From Ammopiptanthus mongolicus (taxonomy: Eukaryota; Streptophyta; Magnoliopsida; Fabales; Fabaceae): DNA of 64,000 nucleotides. Positions 1-13,096 of the stretch are shown here, piece by piece. The stretch spans positions 71,199,283 through 71,263,282 of the forward strand of contig CM077346.1 of assembly GCA_039655645.1 (NCBI GenBank), written 5' to 3'. The translations under genes and the position numbers were made by a program. Each line of letters opens with the position of its first letter. The first letter of the stretch is position 1. The notes below the pieces were generated by a model. The model was not told the origin of the DNA. It did not search any database and saw nothing but the letters and a program-made list of their open reading frames with translations.

Positions 1-1042
1 ATACATTCAGTAAAGCAGATGCACAAAATCAGTAATGCATACATTCACAAAAAAATGCATACACTCAGTATAGTAAACCAACAAAGCATAGCACATCTTA
101 TTATTCACAAAAAAAACAAAATCAGAAATGCTTACATTCAGAAAAAAAAAATCATACCTTTGCAAAGGTAAGCTCCTTAAGTCCTTCTTGCTTGCTTCAG
201 TCCTTCTTACATGCTCAAACCCTAAATTTAAACGAAAGCTTGCTTCAGTTTTTCTTACTTAATCAAAAAATAAAAGTAAGTCAATCCATTTTTAAAAAAA
301 CAAAACCCTAAGTTCATACCCTAAGCTTACCTTTTGACAGCAGTAGCACAAACCCTAAGGTCATACAGCTTGAACCCTAAAAAAACACAAAAGTGTTAGT
401 CAAATAAAGATTTCGAAAATAAAAACCCTAAATCCCAAAAAATAAAGAACAAAACATTACCTTTCGTGTATGCAAGACAATTCAGTATTCACAACCACCG
501 TTTGATGAATCAGAACCTTAGATGAAGAAGTGAAGGTGCTGAAGGTGAATCTACTCCGGGTTGAAATAGAGAAAGGAGATTAACGAAGAGAAGGAGCGTT
601 TGGGGAGGATTCAATGAAGGAGAAAGGGGAAAACTGAAAGATGAAGGATGGAGACGGTGGTAACTAGTGACTGGTTAGAGGAGGTGATGTTCAGGGGCTG
701 GGGTTCGCGAAAATGATCCAAAGCGGCGCTAGGGTTAGAGAAGAGAAAGAAAGCTCGCGAGAGAGGTAAGAGTCAATGGATGAGTGAAAGTGAACTTGTG
801 ATTGTGAATGAAGGAGAGTCCTGAGCCCCTATCGCATAACCTAGCCAAAGCGACGTCGTTGCTCGGTCGGATTTGGTTGGTAACGGTAAAAAAAACTCTC
901 ACCCGAGCTCGCTCGAACCAAGTCGTATGTACCCATTTACCTAACCCGCCAACCCGCATACCCGCCCAAAACCACCCACTTGCTTGATTTTGGTGTCGGG
1001 TTTCTCGGGTTCGGATCGGGCCGGTAAGTCTTGTGCAGCCCT
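1..1042. other. Left flank, no gene recognised
   Basis: No ORF here resembles a known protein. The first 500 bases are A/T-rich with scattered AAACCCTAA-like words but no telomere array. The last ~130 bases carry the GGGTTCGGAT / CGGGCCGG style seen at termini of plant hAT-like MITEs and end in TTGTGCAGCCCTA. The recognisable gypsy LTR homology begins directly after it, so a MITE right end at about 1042 is plausible. No matching left terminus was found in the window. Confidence 0.4.
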
Positions 1043-3073
1043 ACTACTGCAACGCTCTCGCCAATCAACGAGCACCTCCGTATTCGGACCACGACTAGAA
1101 CATCGCACATAAAGAAAACAAGAAAACATGCCAAGGGAGAGAAGAAACTCTACAACTATCATGCATAGGGAAAACACATAGAGTAGAACACGCCAACATG
1201 CACAACCACCAAGACCAGTCATCGCTCGAGATCACCACAACAATCAACCTCCAGATTATCACAACTAAGGATCACTGCCCACTCTACATGCACATCTGAG
1301 TCTACATGAATGGCCAATTCTACAACATGCATTGTTAGAAATGGGAATGCAACGGTCAGCCTCCAACTATGATGAAGGACAAACCCTTCTCCAACTATGA
1401 GAGTGGCCATTCACCAAAGTAAGAATGTTGCCTCCAACTGTGAGGACTTCGAGTCGGTCATTCAGGCAACCGCTTCCTGATTTCCCAAGACAATGCGATA
1501 GTGGTTCCTCCATCTGCAAGGAGAACTGCATCCTCGAGCCATTCAATTGTGAGAAGACCCGAGAAGTTCTCCAAATGTGAGAAAGCATCTGCATCCCTCC
1601 AACTATGAGTTCTGCCATCTTGGCTGCTCCGGAATATCCACCTCGAACACCAACCACGTGTGATAACCACTCAAACTGCTGTTGCAGTGGTACACACGGC
1701 TTTTCACCACAACTATGCAAATGTTATGATTATGGATCCATCACCTCAACAACGTTCTAGCAACAACTTAACCAACATCTTACAATTCCAATCTTCCAAC
1801 TGCGAGGATGTCACTCTCCAACTGTGAGAGCCACCTTCAACTTAGATTAACTTACTTACTCTACGAGTCGAATACCATGACTATTCTATCAACCTATTAG
1901 CACACCAATCATCTCCAAATTCAACCAAGATCAGAGCCATCACAATCACATCAACAGATCATAGCATAATGACATGTCATCATTGTAGGCATATCAAAAC
2001 ACCAATTAATCATGTTACCACCACAAGCATCTTATCTAGCATGTTATCATATATAAAATCATCACATAAGCATGGTAGCAAATACAATACATAGGTATGC
2101 ATCCCCGATCAACATATATCATAGATTTTCCTGACGGCGATAAACCTACACCTTAGATTGGTACTATTCCACGATAGTCTCCAATGTAAGTTAGGTATTG
2201 TTGGTTACTCACCCACTAGTAGGGTTTGAGAAGCCTTTCACATGTTAACAGTTATACTCTTTCCCTACTTTCCCCCGATACTTAAGGTTCCTGCCTCTTC
2301 ACTTGAATTGTCACGCACATGTACTTTCGTACAACTTTTGACTTCAACTCCGCAACAAGCAACCATGCACACTTTCCAACAAGCTCATGACATGGCTCCC
2401 AACACTGCCAAAGATACCCCCAGCATGCACATTGGGCCAACAATTGCCACGAGCACACACACGGGGTCCAAAACAGCCAAAAATTCAGAAACAAAAACTA
2501 AAACAATGATGAACGATCGTAGGGTTTGAATCAATGAACCAAAACTACTAAGGCACGAAAGTTAGGGAGAAAAGCTTACCAAGACAGTGGCTGGACTCTC
2601 TCAATGCAGATCCACCACGCTCCCCTCGTGCAACTCCTTGAACAAACAATAAGGTAAAAAGACTTGTAAAACCCTTATGTGTTGGCAAAGCAACATTAGG
2701 TCGGAATATGAAGAAGAAAAGGATAGAAACTGAGCCAAACACTAAAAAAAACTTAGGGTCGGCGATGTCAGCACCTCGACTTACCTGAACGAAGCTTATA
2801 ACTAAGGTCACACCTTAGGAGAATCTGAAGCTACGATCACAAAAATGTAGTTGGAAGAGGGTTTCGACGAACAATCTAGTTGGAATCACTCAATATACTT
2901 CAAGAACTCTCTCTGGACTCAGAGCATTCCAAAGGAGAAGAAATACTTAACCAAATTCGTGCCAAGTGAGAAAGAAAAGAAAAATTTCAAACTTTTTCAC
3001 TTACTCAGCACGCTGAAGCTAGCCAATTCTCCATGCTTGAGCGCGAGATTTCTTTATTCTTGAGCGAGGAACC
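1043..3073 (-). mobile_element. Partial gypsy-type LTR (left part of interrupted LTR)
   Basis: This stretch aligns in the same orientation with 26129 to about 28020 of the solo LTR at 25837-28417. Shared blocks include CAACCTCCAGATTATCACAA and repeated TCCAACTRTGAG words. It is therefore a diverged member of the same LTR family, read on the minus strand. It stops at 3073, where a second LTR starts with TG; its continuation appears at 11072-11427, ending GATGTTACA. The piece 3069-3073 (GAACC) and 11067-11071 (AAACC) look like the 5-bp target duplication of the inserted element, with one mismatch. Short ORFs here are not real genes. Confidence 0.7.
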
Positions 3074-6071
3074 TGAGACAGCCCCTCCTCGGAGGTCCCA
3101 TTTAGTAACCTGAACTCATATTCTTAAAGTTTCAGCGTGGCGTGATTATTTAGAAATGCGGAAAATATTAAAACAACCAACACAGATACCACGACTACAT
3201 ATAACATACATATAAAAGTAATGGTTCCATCAGTAGAGCCTACAACAACTGATACCAACTACAAACCCTTAGAGTACGCAACACATATAAACTGAAAGTA
3301 TGGCAACAAAATAAAATACATAAGACTTCCCCTCCGAGCCCCAAAAATACATTTCGCTCAAACCCATGTACTGGCCATAAAAAACTAAGACCGTCTACCC
3401 AACCACGACTCTAACAAAGATAACGAAAGCCCCCAACCGAAGCTCTAACGTATACGGTAGTTGGGCCCGTATAAAGTACTCTTCGATGAGAGTAGTCAAT
3501 CTCCCAGAGACGATCATCCTCTGAATATAGCAGCTTAAAGTCTCCCAACGCTGGGATCCGGGGCTCTCCCACCAGCATCAGGTTCAACAGGTATGCCATC
3601 AATCTCTTCTGGCAACTCCTCAACAGAATTTTCTCGGGCGATCGAGAATAAATAAAATACGACATAGAGAAATACTCGAGATAAGAAACAACAATACATC
3701 ATAAATAGGGAAATAGCTATAAAATAAGCTATATAGATAGCAACATACGACAGCACAACAACGTCAAGCAATCATCTCCCAAGTCTTGCTCTCTTAGCTA
3801 CTGTCTCTCACACTCATGCAATTAACGACTATATGGACGCGATCACGACGCGACATCCCCAACAGATCAAGATGTCCCGTTCGTCACTATGCCACCCTCC
3901 GTAATGCAGGGTTCGGCCAACAGCCTGCATGCTCAACTCATGGGTAACGACATATCCCCCCGCCAGAAGGACAGGTCGGGAGATTCGCCCATTAACAACT
4001 CAACTCGTGGGTATGATCATCTCCCCGCAGGCAAGATCGATCGACTATACGCCAACACAGTGATGAACAACAACGATGCAACATGAACCACACCGGCTCA
4101 TCTCGAGATCAACAACTTAGTGTCTTAACCGCAACTTGTGCACAACTACGACCAACTTTCTCCGGCTTAACCAGGTATCAACTTTATGTCTCGACAAAAG
4201 TATATCAACAGAATCTCTAGGTTGAGCACTACAATGTATATATCCTCAAATTCCTCACCACATGTTCATCTCCCAATTTATTAGAAATTACTGCCTATCT
4301 CTACTCATACAACAACGATCACAAGTATCACATTATAATCAACTATAATCATATTCAATAATCATGTTTGTCATATCTATTCATGTAAGCATATCAACTC
4401 ATCAACTCATAGGTAAATATTCAAGTAATCCTAAGCATGTTACTAGGCACAAGATACATATCACATATATCATATTAAGCACACTAACACACACATACAA
4501 CCTCGACATAGCATAAAATCAACCTATCGGCCACTCGACCACTAGTAGGGTTTAGGTTGCCCTACGCATATCAATATAAACTATTTTATTCATGCCTCCC
4601 GATGATATTGTGGTTCTTTCCCCCACTTGAAACAGTTTTCCCGCGTGCTTCCTCGTACAACTCTGACTGCGGCTCCGCAACTGGCAACCGTACACGCTTT
4701 AGAATAACCAAACACCGTCCGATCCTTCACAACATATCACAACCAGAAATTAATAAAATCCAACAAAACTCATCTAGTAGAGGTGGGCTGTGGTTCGGCC
4801 CTTCACTAAGTAATTAGGCTAGGGATGTTAAAAATTTACTAACTCTCGGATTAATGATCCTTAAGCATGATAAAGACATAATCGCTAATCATTCACCAAT
4901 GATTTGAACAAAAACCCATCTAACTAGCAAGGTTAGGGTTCGGCCCCTTCATGGAAAAATGAGCTGGAGATGTCTAAAAGTTCCTAACTCTTGGATCAAT
5001 GATCCTTAAGCACACATAACACTAGATCAAGTCTTTTTACACAAAAACTTTGAAGCAAAACTCATGATTCCTCAAGATCATGGTTTTGGCCACTCATAAG
5101 AAAAATAGGCTAGGAATGTCATTTGATTAGATGCTCTTGGATAGTGATAGAGACTGATGAAACTAGATCATAGAAATTGATTTCATATTAAAAGGATTTT
5201 TCTATGATTTTCTAGAGATTTTTGAAGATTGAAGTTAGAAGTTGAAACTTATATGATCATGGCTTTAAAACAAGAACTAAGTGAAGAACAATAAAATCAT
5301 GGATCAAGGGAAGTAACCTTACCTCTTGAGTGATGAAAATGAGCCAAGTTCCAACACTTTTTCTTCACAAGGTGTTAAGCTTTCACTTGAATGAAATGAG
5401 AGAAAACTTGAAAGAAAGTTGAAGTTATGAAAAAATGGTGTTTTGCCTCTTGAAGATGAAGTAGGTGTGGGAGAGAAAGGGAGGGCAAGGTGGTCCAAAT
5501 TTTTTCACTTAAGGGAAAAAATGGACATTTCCTTTAGGGACAAAAGTGGAATTAACACAAAAGGTTAGGGTCATTTTTGTCTTTTCGCAGTGTGAAAGCG
5601 TTCAGATATTTTCGTTTGTCATTATGATAGTGGTGAGTCATGGCACGCTTTCCTGGGTGACTTGAGTTGATGTGACTTCAAGTTTATCTGTTAGCGGGTC
5701 CCGGTAAATCCATATTTAGCTCCGTTCATTACACGATTTAAGATTTCGCCCGTATAACTTATATTATTTCACCTTTTGGTGAAAATTTTCAATTTTACCA
5801 AAGTTGTTGGAAATTCGATTCTAAACCTAACTGTTTCGTTCGTGAGTCAAAACTAGGTCTTTTGATTTGTAAAATCTTACTGTTAGTGAAAACGCAAACC
5901 GGGCTCCGTCTGAATTTTCAACCCAAAATTTAACTGTAACATTCTATGATAGCGTAGAGTATGAATATGGTCTTGATTTATTTAATTTCATTTTCTAATC
6001 CTCAGATAAAAATATAAACTCATTTATATAATTTAACCATCTTAGAAAACATGAAAATCGGGGGTGTTACA
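3074..6071 (-). mobile_element. Tekay-like gypsy element, left (3') LTR
   Basis: About 3.0 kb, starting TGAGACAGCCCC and ending GGGTGTTACA on the + strand, so the element reads on the minus strand from TGTAACACCCCC. It is a near copy of 8163-11066. On its right lies a plant gypsy element end: the minus strand reads GACGAAATTCTTTTAATGGGG just before the LTR, a normal polypurine-tract setting. Compared with the right copy it keeps about 142 bp (roughly 5267-5408) that the right copy has lost between AAAAC microhomologies. Small ORFs inside are chance. Confidence 0.85.
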
Positions 6072-8110
6072 TTACTACCCCATTAAAAGAATTTCGTCCT
6101 TGAAACTCGACGTACCTTTTAAAATAGGCTCGGATACGGACGTTGCATGCCCTCTTCTCTTTCCCAGGTAGCATCTCATGTAACTTCATCCCATATGATC
6201 TTGACCAACGGAATGTTTTTACCTTGGAGTTCCTTAACCCTTCGATCCGCGATCCTTACAGGTAAAGCCTCATACTCAAGGTTGTCTCTCAATTGTATTG
6301 ACTCTTGTTCTAAGACGTGTGATGGATCGGGGTAGTATTTCCTCTACTGAGAAACATGAAACACATTATGAAGATTGGATAGGTTTGGTGGTAAAGCAAC
6401 ATGATAAGCTACAGGACCAATTCGACGAAGAATTTAAAATGGTCCAATGAATCTAGGGGTAAGCTTTCTAGATTTGATTGCTCCACCGATTCCAGTTCTT
6501 GGAGTTACTCTCAGAAAAACAGGATCTCCCTCCTGGAGTTCTAAAGGTCTTCTCCTTTTATCGCTGTAACTCTTTTGTCTATCCTATGCAGCTTTCATCT
6601 TTTCCGTTATCCTCTTAATTTGTTCCATCATATGTTATACCACCTCCGGTCCTAGCACTTGACTTTCTTCTGTCTCATACCAACACAACAGTGTTCTACA
6701 TTTTCTGCCGTACATTGCTTCGTAAGGTACCATACATATCCTCGAATGAAAACTGTTGTTATAGGTGAACTCAATCAACGGTAAAAACTCATCCCAACTT
6801 CCTGTGTGTTCCAAAACACATGCTCTCAAGAGATCTTCCAATGATTGAATCGTTCCTTCAGACTGACCATCCGTCTGAGCATGATAAGCAGAACTCAACC
6901 TCAATTTAGTTCCCAATGCCTTATGTAACTGCTTCCAAAATCTAGATGTAAATCTAGGATCTTTGTCGAAAATAATACTAGAAGGCACACCGTGCAACCT
7001 TACTACTTCCTTGATGTAGATTTGGGTTAGCCTCTCCAACGTGTAACTTTCACCAATAGGTAAGAAGTGAGCACACTTCATCAACCTATCAACGATTACC
7101 TAAATTGCATCATGCCTCTTTGTAGTCCTTGGCAAACCAACCACAAAATCCATAGATATACCATCCCACTTCCACTCTGGGATATCCATGGATTGTAACA
7201 ACCCTGCTGACTTTTGATGTTCTATCTTTGCTTTCTGACAAACAAAACAAGCCAAAACATATTCAGCCACTTCCTTTTTCATTCCGGGCCACCAAAACAT
7301 CTTCTTCAAGTCTTGATACATCTTGGTAGCTCCTGGATGAAAACTCAGCCTACTCTTGTGCGCTTCTTCCAAGATCATCCTTCTTAGTTCTATATCCATC
7401 GGCACATAAATCCTATCACTATACCTCAAGACTCCAACTTGATTCATCCTAAAATCAGATGTTCTGCCTTCCACTACTTGTTCTTCCATCTTCTGAAGAT
7501 ACTGATTGACTTCTTGTTTCTCCTTAACCGTTTTCAAAAAGTCGCTCGTTACTGTGACCATTCCTAGGTGTATCTTATCTCTAGATAATCCCATACCTAG
7601 ATTCAGATCTATGAATTGTTCAATCAATTCCAACTCTTTTACCATCAGAGCAGATACGTGCAAGGATTTCCTACTTAACACATTCACTACTACATTTGCT
7701 TTTCTTGGATGGTACTGTAGGTTAAATTCATAATGCTTTATGAATTTGCATCCACCTTCTTTGTCTCATGTTTAACTCCTTCTGATCAAACAGATACCTT
7801 AAGCTCTTATGGTCACTGGACACTATAAACTTAGCTCCATATAAATAGTGTCGCCATATCTTTAAAGCAAACACTATAGCTGCTAGCTCCAAATCATGAG
7901 TTGGATAATTCCTCTCATGAACTCTCAGTTGTCGCGAAGCATACGCTACGACCCTCTAGTCTTGCATTAGGACCAACCCAATCCTTGGTATGATGCATCA
8001 CAATATATGTCAAACTGTCCCAATGTTGTTAACCTCCTTTTTAGCTCTTGAAAACTTTTCTCACACTTATCTGTCCATACAAAGGATGTCCCCGTCCTTG
8101 TCATATGTGT
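6072..8110 (-). pseudogene. Ty3/gypsy (Tekay-like) pol remnant: RT tail, RNase H, integrase
   Basis: Minus-strand pol of a Ty3/gypsy element. From right to left there are the end of reverse transcriptase and RNase H (about 8050-7700), the integrase zinc-binding region (7687-7100, with the H/C finger containing CFVCQKAK), the integrase core (7084-6635, with the D-E region around YHAQTDGQSEGT and the MYGRKC motif), and a C-terminal stretch resembling the chromovirus tail (WEREE motif, near 6150). An in-frame stop separates the two integrase blocks near 7097 and further breaks occur in RT/RNase H. gag, protease and the catalytic RT half are missing. The family would act in the nucleus to copy and integrate the element; this copy cannot. 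Confidence 0.85.
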
Positions 8111-8120
8111 CATCCTCTTT

Positions 8121-8162
8121 AGCTCTTGAGCGGGAGATCTCTCCATTCTTGAGCGTGGAACC
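8121..8162 (-). repeat. Copy of outer-LTR junction sequence where a PBS is expected
   Basis: About 40 bases resembling 3034-3073 (shared words include CTTGAGCG, GAGAT and ATTCTTGAGCG, then GGAACC directly before TGAGACAGCCCC). In an intact minus-strand gypsy element this position, just left of the right LTR, would hold the reverse complement of the primer-binding site (GCTCTGATACCA-like). None is seen. The sequence looks like host DNA from the left insertion junction instead. Confidence 0.6.
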
Positions 8163-11066
8163 TGAGACAGCCCCTCCTCGGAGGTCCCATTTAGTAACCC
8201 GAACTCATATTCTTAACGTTGCAGCGTAGCGTGATTATTTAGAAATGCGGAAAATATTAAAACAACCAACACTGATACCACGACTACATATAACATACAT
8301 GTAAAAGTAATGGTTCCACTAGTAGAGCCTACAACAACTAATACCAACTACAAGCCCTTAGAGTATGAAACACATATAAACTGAAAGTATGGCAACAAAA
8401 TAAAATACATAAGAATTCCTCTCCTGGCCCCAAAAATACATTTCGCTCAAACCCATGTACTGGCCATAACAAACTAAGACTGTCTACCTAACCACGACTC
8501 TAACGAAGATAACGAGAGCTCCCAACTGAAGATCTAACGTATACGGTAGTCGGGCTCGTATACACTACTCTTCGCTGAGAGTAGTCAATCTCCTAGAAAA
8601 AATCATCCTCTAAATAGAGCAGCTCAAAGTCTCCCAACGCTGGGATCCGGGGCTCTCCCGCCAGCATCAGGTTCAACAGGTATGCCATCAATCTCCTCTG
8701 GCAACTCCTCAACAGGATCTTCTCATGCGATCGAGAATAAATAAAATACGACATAGAGAAATACGGGAGATAAGAAACAACAATACATCATAAATAGGGA
8801 AACAACTATAAAATAAGCTATATAGATAGCAACATACGACAGCACAACAGCGTCAAGCAATCATCTCTCAAGTCCTGCTCTCTTATTGTCTCTCTCATGC
8901 AATTAACGACTATATGGACGCGATCACGACGTGACATCCCCAACAGATGAAGATGTCCCGTTCATCACTATACCACCCCCCGTAATGCAGGGTTCGGCCA
9001 ACAGCCCACAGGCTCAACTCATGGGTACGACATATTCCCCCGCCCGCAGGCTAGGTCGGAACATTCGCCCGTTGGTAACGACATATCCCCCCGCCCGCAG
9101 GACAGGTCGGGACATTCGCGCGTTAACAACTCAACTCTTGGGTACGATCATCTCCCCGCAGGCAAGATCGATCGACTATACACCAACACAGTGATGAACA
9201 ACAACGATGCAACATGAACCTCACCGACTCATCTCGGGATCAACAACTTAGTGTCTCAACCGCAACTTGTGCACAACTATGACCAACTTTCTCCGGCTTA
9301 ACCGGGTATCAACTTTAAGTCTCGACAAAAGTATATCAACAGAATCTCTAGGTTGAGCACTATAACGTATATATCCTCAAATTCCTCACCACATGTTCAT
9401 CTCCCAATTTATCAGAAATTACTGCCTATCTCTACTCATATAGCAACGATCATTAGTATCACATCATAAGCAACTATAACCATATTCAATAATCATGTTT
9501 GTCATATCTATTCATGTTAGCATATCAACTCATCAACTCATAGGTAAATATTCAAGTAATCCTAAGCATGTTACTAGGCACAAGATACATATCACATATA
9601 TCATATTAAGCGTACTAACACACAGCATACAACCTCGACATAGCATAAAATCAACCTATCGGCCACTCGACCACTAGTAGGGTTTAGGTCGCCCTACGCA
9701 TATCAATATAAACTATTTTATTCTTGTCTCCCCGACGATATTGTGGTTCTTTCCCCCACCTGAAACTGTTTTCCCGCGTGCTTTCTTGTGCAACTCTGAC
9801 TGCGGTTTCACAACTGGCAACCGTACACGCTTTAGAATAACCAAACACCGTCCGATCCTTCACAACAAATCACAACCAGAAATTAATAAAATCCAACCAA
9901 ACTCATCTAGTAGAGGTGGGCTATGGTTCGGCCCTTCACTAAGTAATTAGGCTAGGGATGTTAAAATTTTACTAACTCTTGGATTAATGATCCTTAAGCA
10001 TGATAAAGACATAATCACTAATCATTCACTAATGATTTGAACCAAAACCCATCCAACCAACAAGGTTTGGGTTTGGCCCCTTCATGGAAAAATGGGCTGG
10101 AGATGTCTAAAAGTTCCTAACTTCTGGATCAATGATCTTTAAGCATACATCACACTAGATCAAGTCTCTTTACACAAAAACTTTGAGGCAAAACTCATGA
10201 TTCCTCATGATCATGGTTTCGGCCACTCATAAGAAAAAAAGCTAGGAATGTCATTTGATATCATGCTCTTGGATAGTGATAGAGACTGATGAAACTAGAT
10301 CATAGAAATTGATTTCACATTAAAAGGATTTTTCTATGATTTTCTAGAGATTTTTTAATATTGAAGTTAAAAGTTGAAACTTATGTGATCATGGCTTTAA
10401 AACTTGAAAGAAAGTTGAAGTTATGAAAAAATGGTGTTTTGCCTCTTGAAGATGAAGTTGGCGTGGGAGAGAAAGGGAGGGCAAGGTGGTCCAAAATTTT
10501 TCACTTAAGGGACAAAATGGACGTTTCCTTTAGGGACAAAAGTGGAATTAACACAAAAGGTTAGGGGCATTTAGGTCTTTTTGCAGTGTGAACGCGTTCA
10601 GATATTTTCGTTTGTCATTATGACAATGGTGAGTCATGGCACGCTTTCTTGGGTGACTTGACCTGACATGACTTCAAGTTTATCCGTTAGCGGGTCCGGA
10701 TAAATCCATATTTAGCTCCGTTCATTACACGATTTAAGATTTCGCTCATATAACTTATATTATTTCACCTTTTGGTGAAAATTTTCAATTTTATCAAAGT
10801 TGTTGGAAATTCGATTCTAAACCTAACTATTTTGTTCAAGAGTCAAAATTAGGTCTTCTGATCAATAAAATCTTACTGTGAGTGAAAATGCAGACCAGAC
10901 TCCGTCTGAATTTTCAACCCAAAATTTGACCGTAACCTTCTACGATAGCGTAGAGTATGAATATGCTCTTGGTTTCTTCAATTTTATTTTCTAAACCTTA
11001 GATAAAAATATAAACTCATTTATATAATTTACCGATCTTAGAAAGCATGAAAATCGGGATGTTACA
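8163..11066 (-). mobile_element. Tekay-like gypsy element, right (5') LTR
   Basis: About 2.9 kb, TGAGACAGCCCC to GATGTTACA, colinear with 3074-6071. Differences include loss of ~142 bp near 10396, and a ~60-bp tandem duplication at about 9027-9127 in which the CGACATAT-CCCCGCCCGCAGG segment occurs twice. It is followed by AAACC (11067-11071), matching GAACC at 3069-3073 in four of five bases. All ORFs here are shadows. Confidence 0.85.
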
Positions 11067-11071
11067 AAACC

Positions 11072-11427
11072 TCGTCCACTCCGCCTTCTTCAGGGCCCGA
11101 CAAGTGTCCAACACGCGTCAAAACTCAGAACAGCTGGCACTACCACTCAACATGCTTAAGCGTGCAATTTCCTACTCCTAAGCATTGTCACGCTTAAGCG
11201 TGCACCTTTCCCACGCTTGAGCATGCGGCTCAGCTGGGAAAAGGCTTCCAAACCTCTGATCTCCCCCGTTTCTCGTGTTATACCTTAGGCACTTCCAACA
11301 TGATTCAAGCCTAGTCCTAAACATCCAACTAGACTTATAACTAACACACAAGCAAACATTCAATCAAACAAACACTCGATCAAGGTTATCTACCATAATT
11401 AGGGCTACAAAAATCAGGGATGTTACA
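11072..11427 (-). mobile_element. Distal part of the interrupted outer gypsy LTR
   Basis: Continuation of 1043-3073 after the nested element. It contains three versions of the imperfect palindromic word ACGCTTGAGCGT (around 11155, 11192 and 11212) and ends AATCAGGGATGTTACA, an LTR terminus of the same kind as that at 28417. No internal region of the outer element is seen on either side, so it is a solo or truncated LTR. Confidence 0.65.
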
Positions 11428-11668
11428 CTCTTCATGTTTTTGAATTTCTATTGATGATTTGAGTCACTTGATTTTTGTTTACACAAATTCACACTACTTT
11501 GCATATTTGATTAGTATCATATCCAAACATTAATCATAACTTAGTCATATATCATTACAAAATTGAATATATTTACAAATTCTACTTAGAACTTTGTCTT
11601 CAACACATTTCTAGTATTCTTATTATTTTTTTACTCTCATTCTTCTTTGAGGCCTTGATCCAATGTTG
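11428..11668. other. Spacer, no feature recognised
   Basis: AT-rich, no ORF, no clear repeat termini. It ends in the GTTTT (11669-11673) that is duplicated after the next element. Confidence 0.5.
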
Positions 11669-11673
11669 GTTTT

Positions 11674-13096
11674 TGTTGGGAATTTGCGTATTTCAAAACC
11701 AAAAACGCAGCGTAAAAATTCCCATCAAATGATCCAAGCGAATGGTCATGACTCATGATTGTAATGTTTACCTCTTGTAGCACAAACCGTTGATAAAACT
11801 TTGTCTATCACGAGCACCGCATGAACGATGCCTCTACAGTATCCACACGAGCAGACTTCGTGAGCGTCCAACGTCACAAACAAGAAGCGGCCTCCATCTC
11901 ACAGTGCTAGCTATGTAAAACGAGACCTGCAACTCACTATTCACTCTGATGTGCGGCTAGGGTGATGTCACGCATGACAGCACAAATCCTTAAGCGATCT
12001 ACTTATAGTAGCACCTCCTTTCGTGAGTTAGTGAGCTACGTCTGACCTAAGCATCATGCACCATGCGCTAGGCCCAATATAAAAATGAGAGTCCAACTCT
12101 CTTTTCAATGCTCCTTTGAATCTACTCTTATGTGGGTGACCTTGTAGGTTCCCATAACGTTGGCAATAATATTAAATCCCATTTAATGTTACAAACAATG
12201 AGCGGTATCTAACAACATATCACAACTACCCAAGTAATGAGAATGCCAGTGATTTGACATAACCTTATTGCGACCAAATAACCATGTAGTAAATGTCCCT
12301 TCGTCCATATGTCCTAATTGAACACAAGGCATAAATGTGTCATCCTTGTTAAGTCCAATTACATATTCCTCGATCTCCGAGTAGACGTGTAATCACAAAC
12401 GGGCCCAATATCTCATATTGACCTATTTTCGTGTGGCCATGCATATTTCACGTCTTACTCTATCGAGAGGCCCCTGACATTACTCCTGTTATGTAGGAGG
12501 GATGAATCCTATCTATATCACTCACATCCCTCAACATGTTTCATTGTAGGCCTAATAACTACCTTTATGATCATCATGTTACGGATGACGATTGATAGCA
12601 TTAAAGCCTACAACTCCACATGTAAGAATCGTAGTGACTGCAAGTCGAAGGACTACTTCACTATGGTCGCCATGAGAAGCGCTTATAACACTTACATAAC
12701 TATTATGCAGCATTTTCATAGTGGGTCAATCCAGTACAAATATTACTCCTAATATTTGCACCTATGTGTTGACTTGTTATTGCATATCCATGACCTCTGA
12801 GATGTAGTCATCAGTCTACTGACACAATAGTCTCTATGTATTATTGTTGTCCTAATTAACAAGAATACTCGACTGCGGATATTTTAAGAACAACGATCTA
12901 TAGTTTAATGAGATCTCACGATCAAGTCACATTTGATGTTCCATTAAACGAACTGCCTATTCTAAGAACTTTATTACGCTAAATACAAATAACATATTAA
13001 ATTAATGCCTTATTCATATATCAAATATATGATCAAAGTCATGATGCAAATGATGATATATTCCAAATAGATTGGCCACTAGGGCTTACACCAACA
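11674..13096 (-). repeat. Copia LTR (full, 1423 bp)
   Basis: Begins TGTTGGGAATTTGCG and ends CTTACACCAACA on the + strand (TG...CA, with inverted TGTTGG/CCAACA ends). Two relatives occur in the window: 16441-17007 (truncated) and 22866-24487 (solo). The 3' ends share ATTGGCCACTAGGGCTTACA. Confidence 0.85.

Noticed and set aside
180..460. Telomere-like AAACCCTAA words
   Set aside because: Isolated copies without tandem order; no interstitial telomere array.
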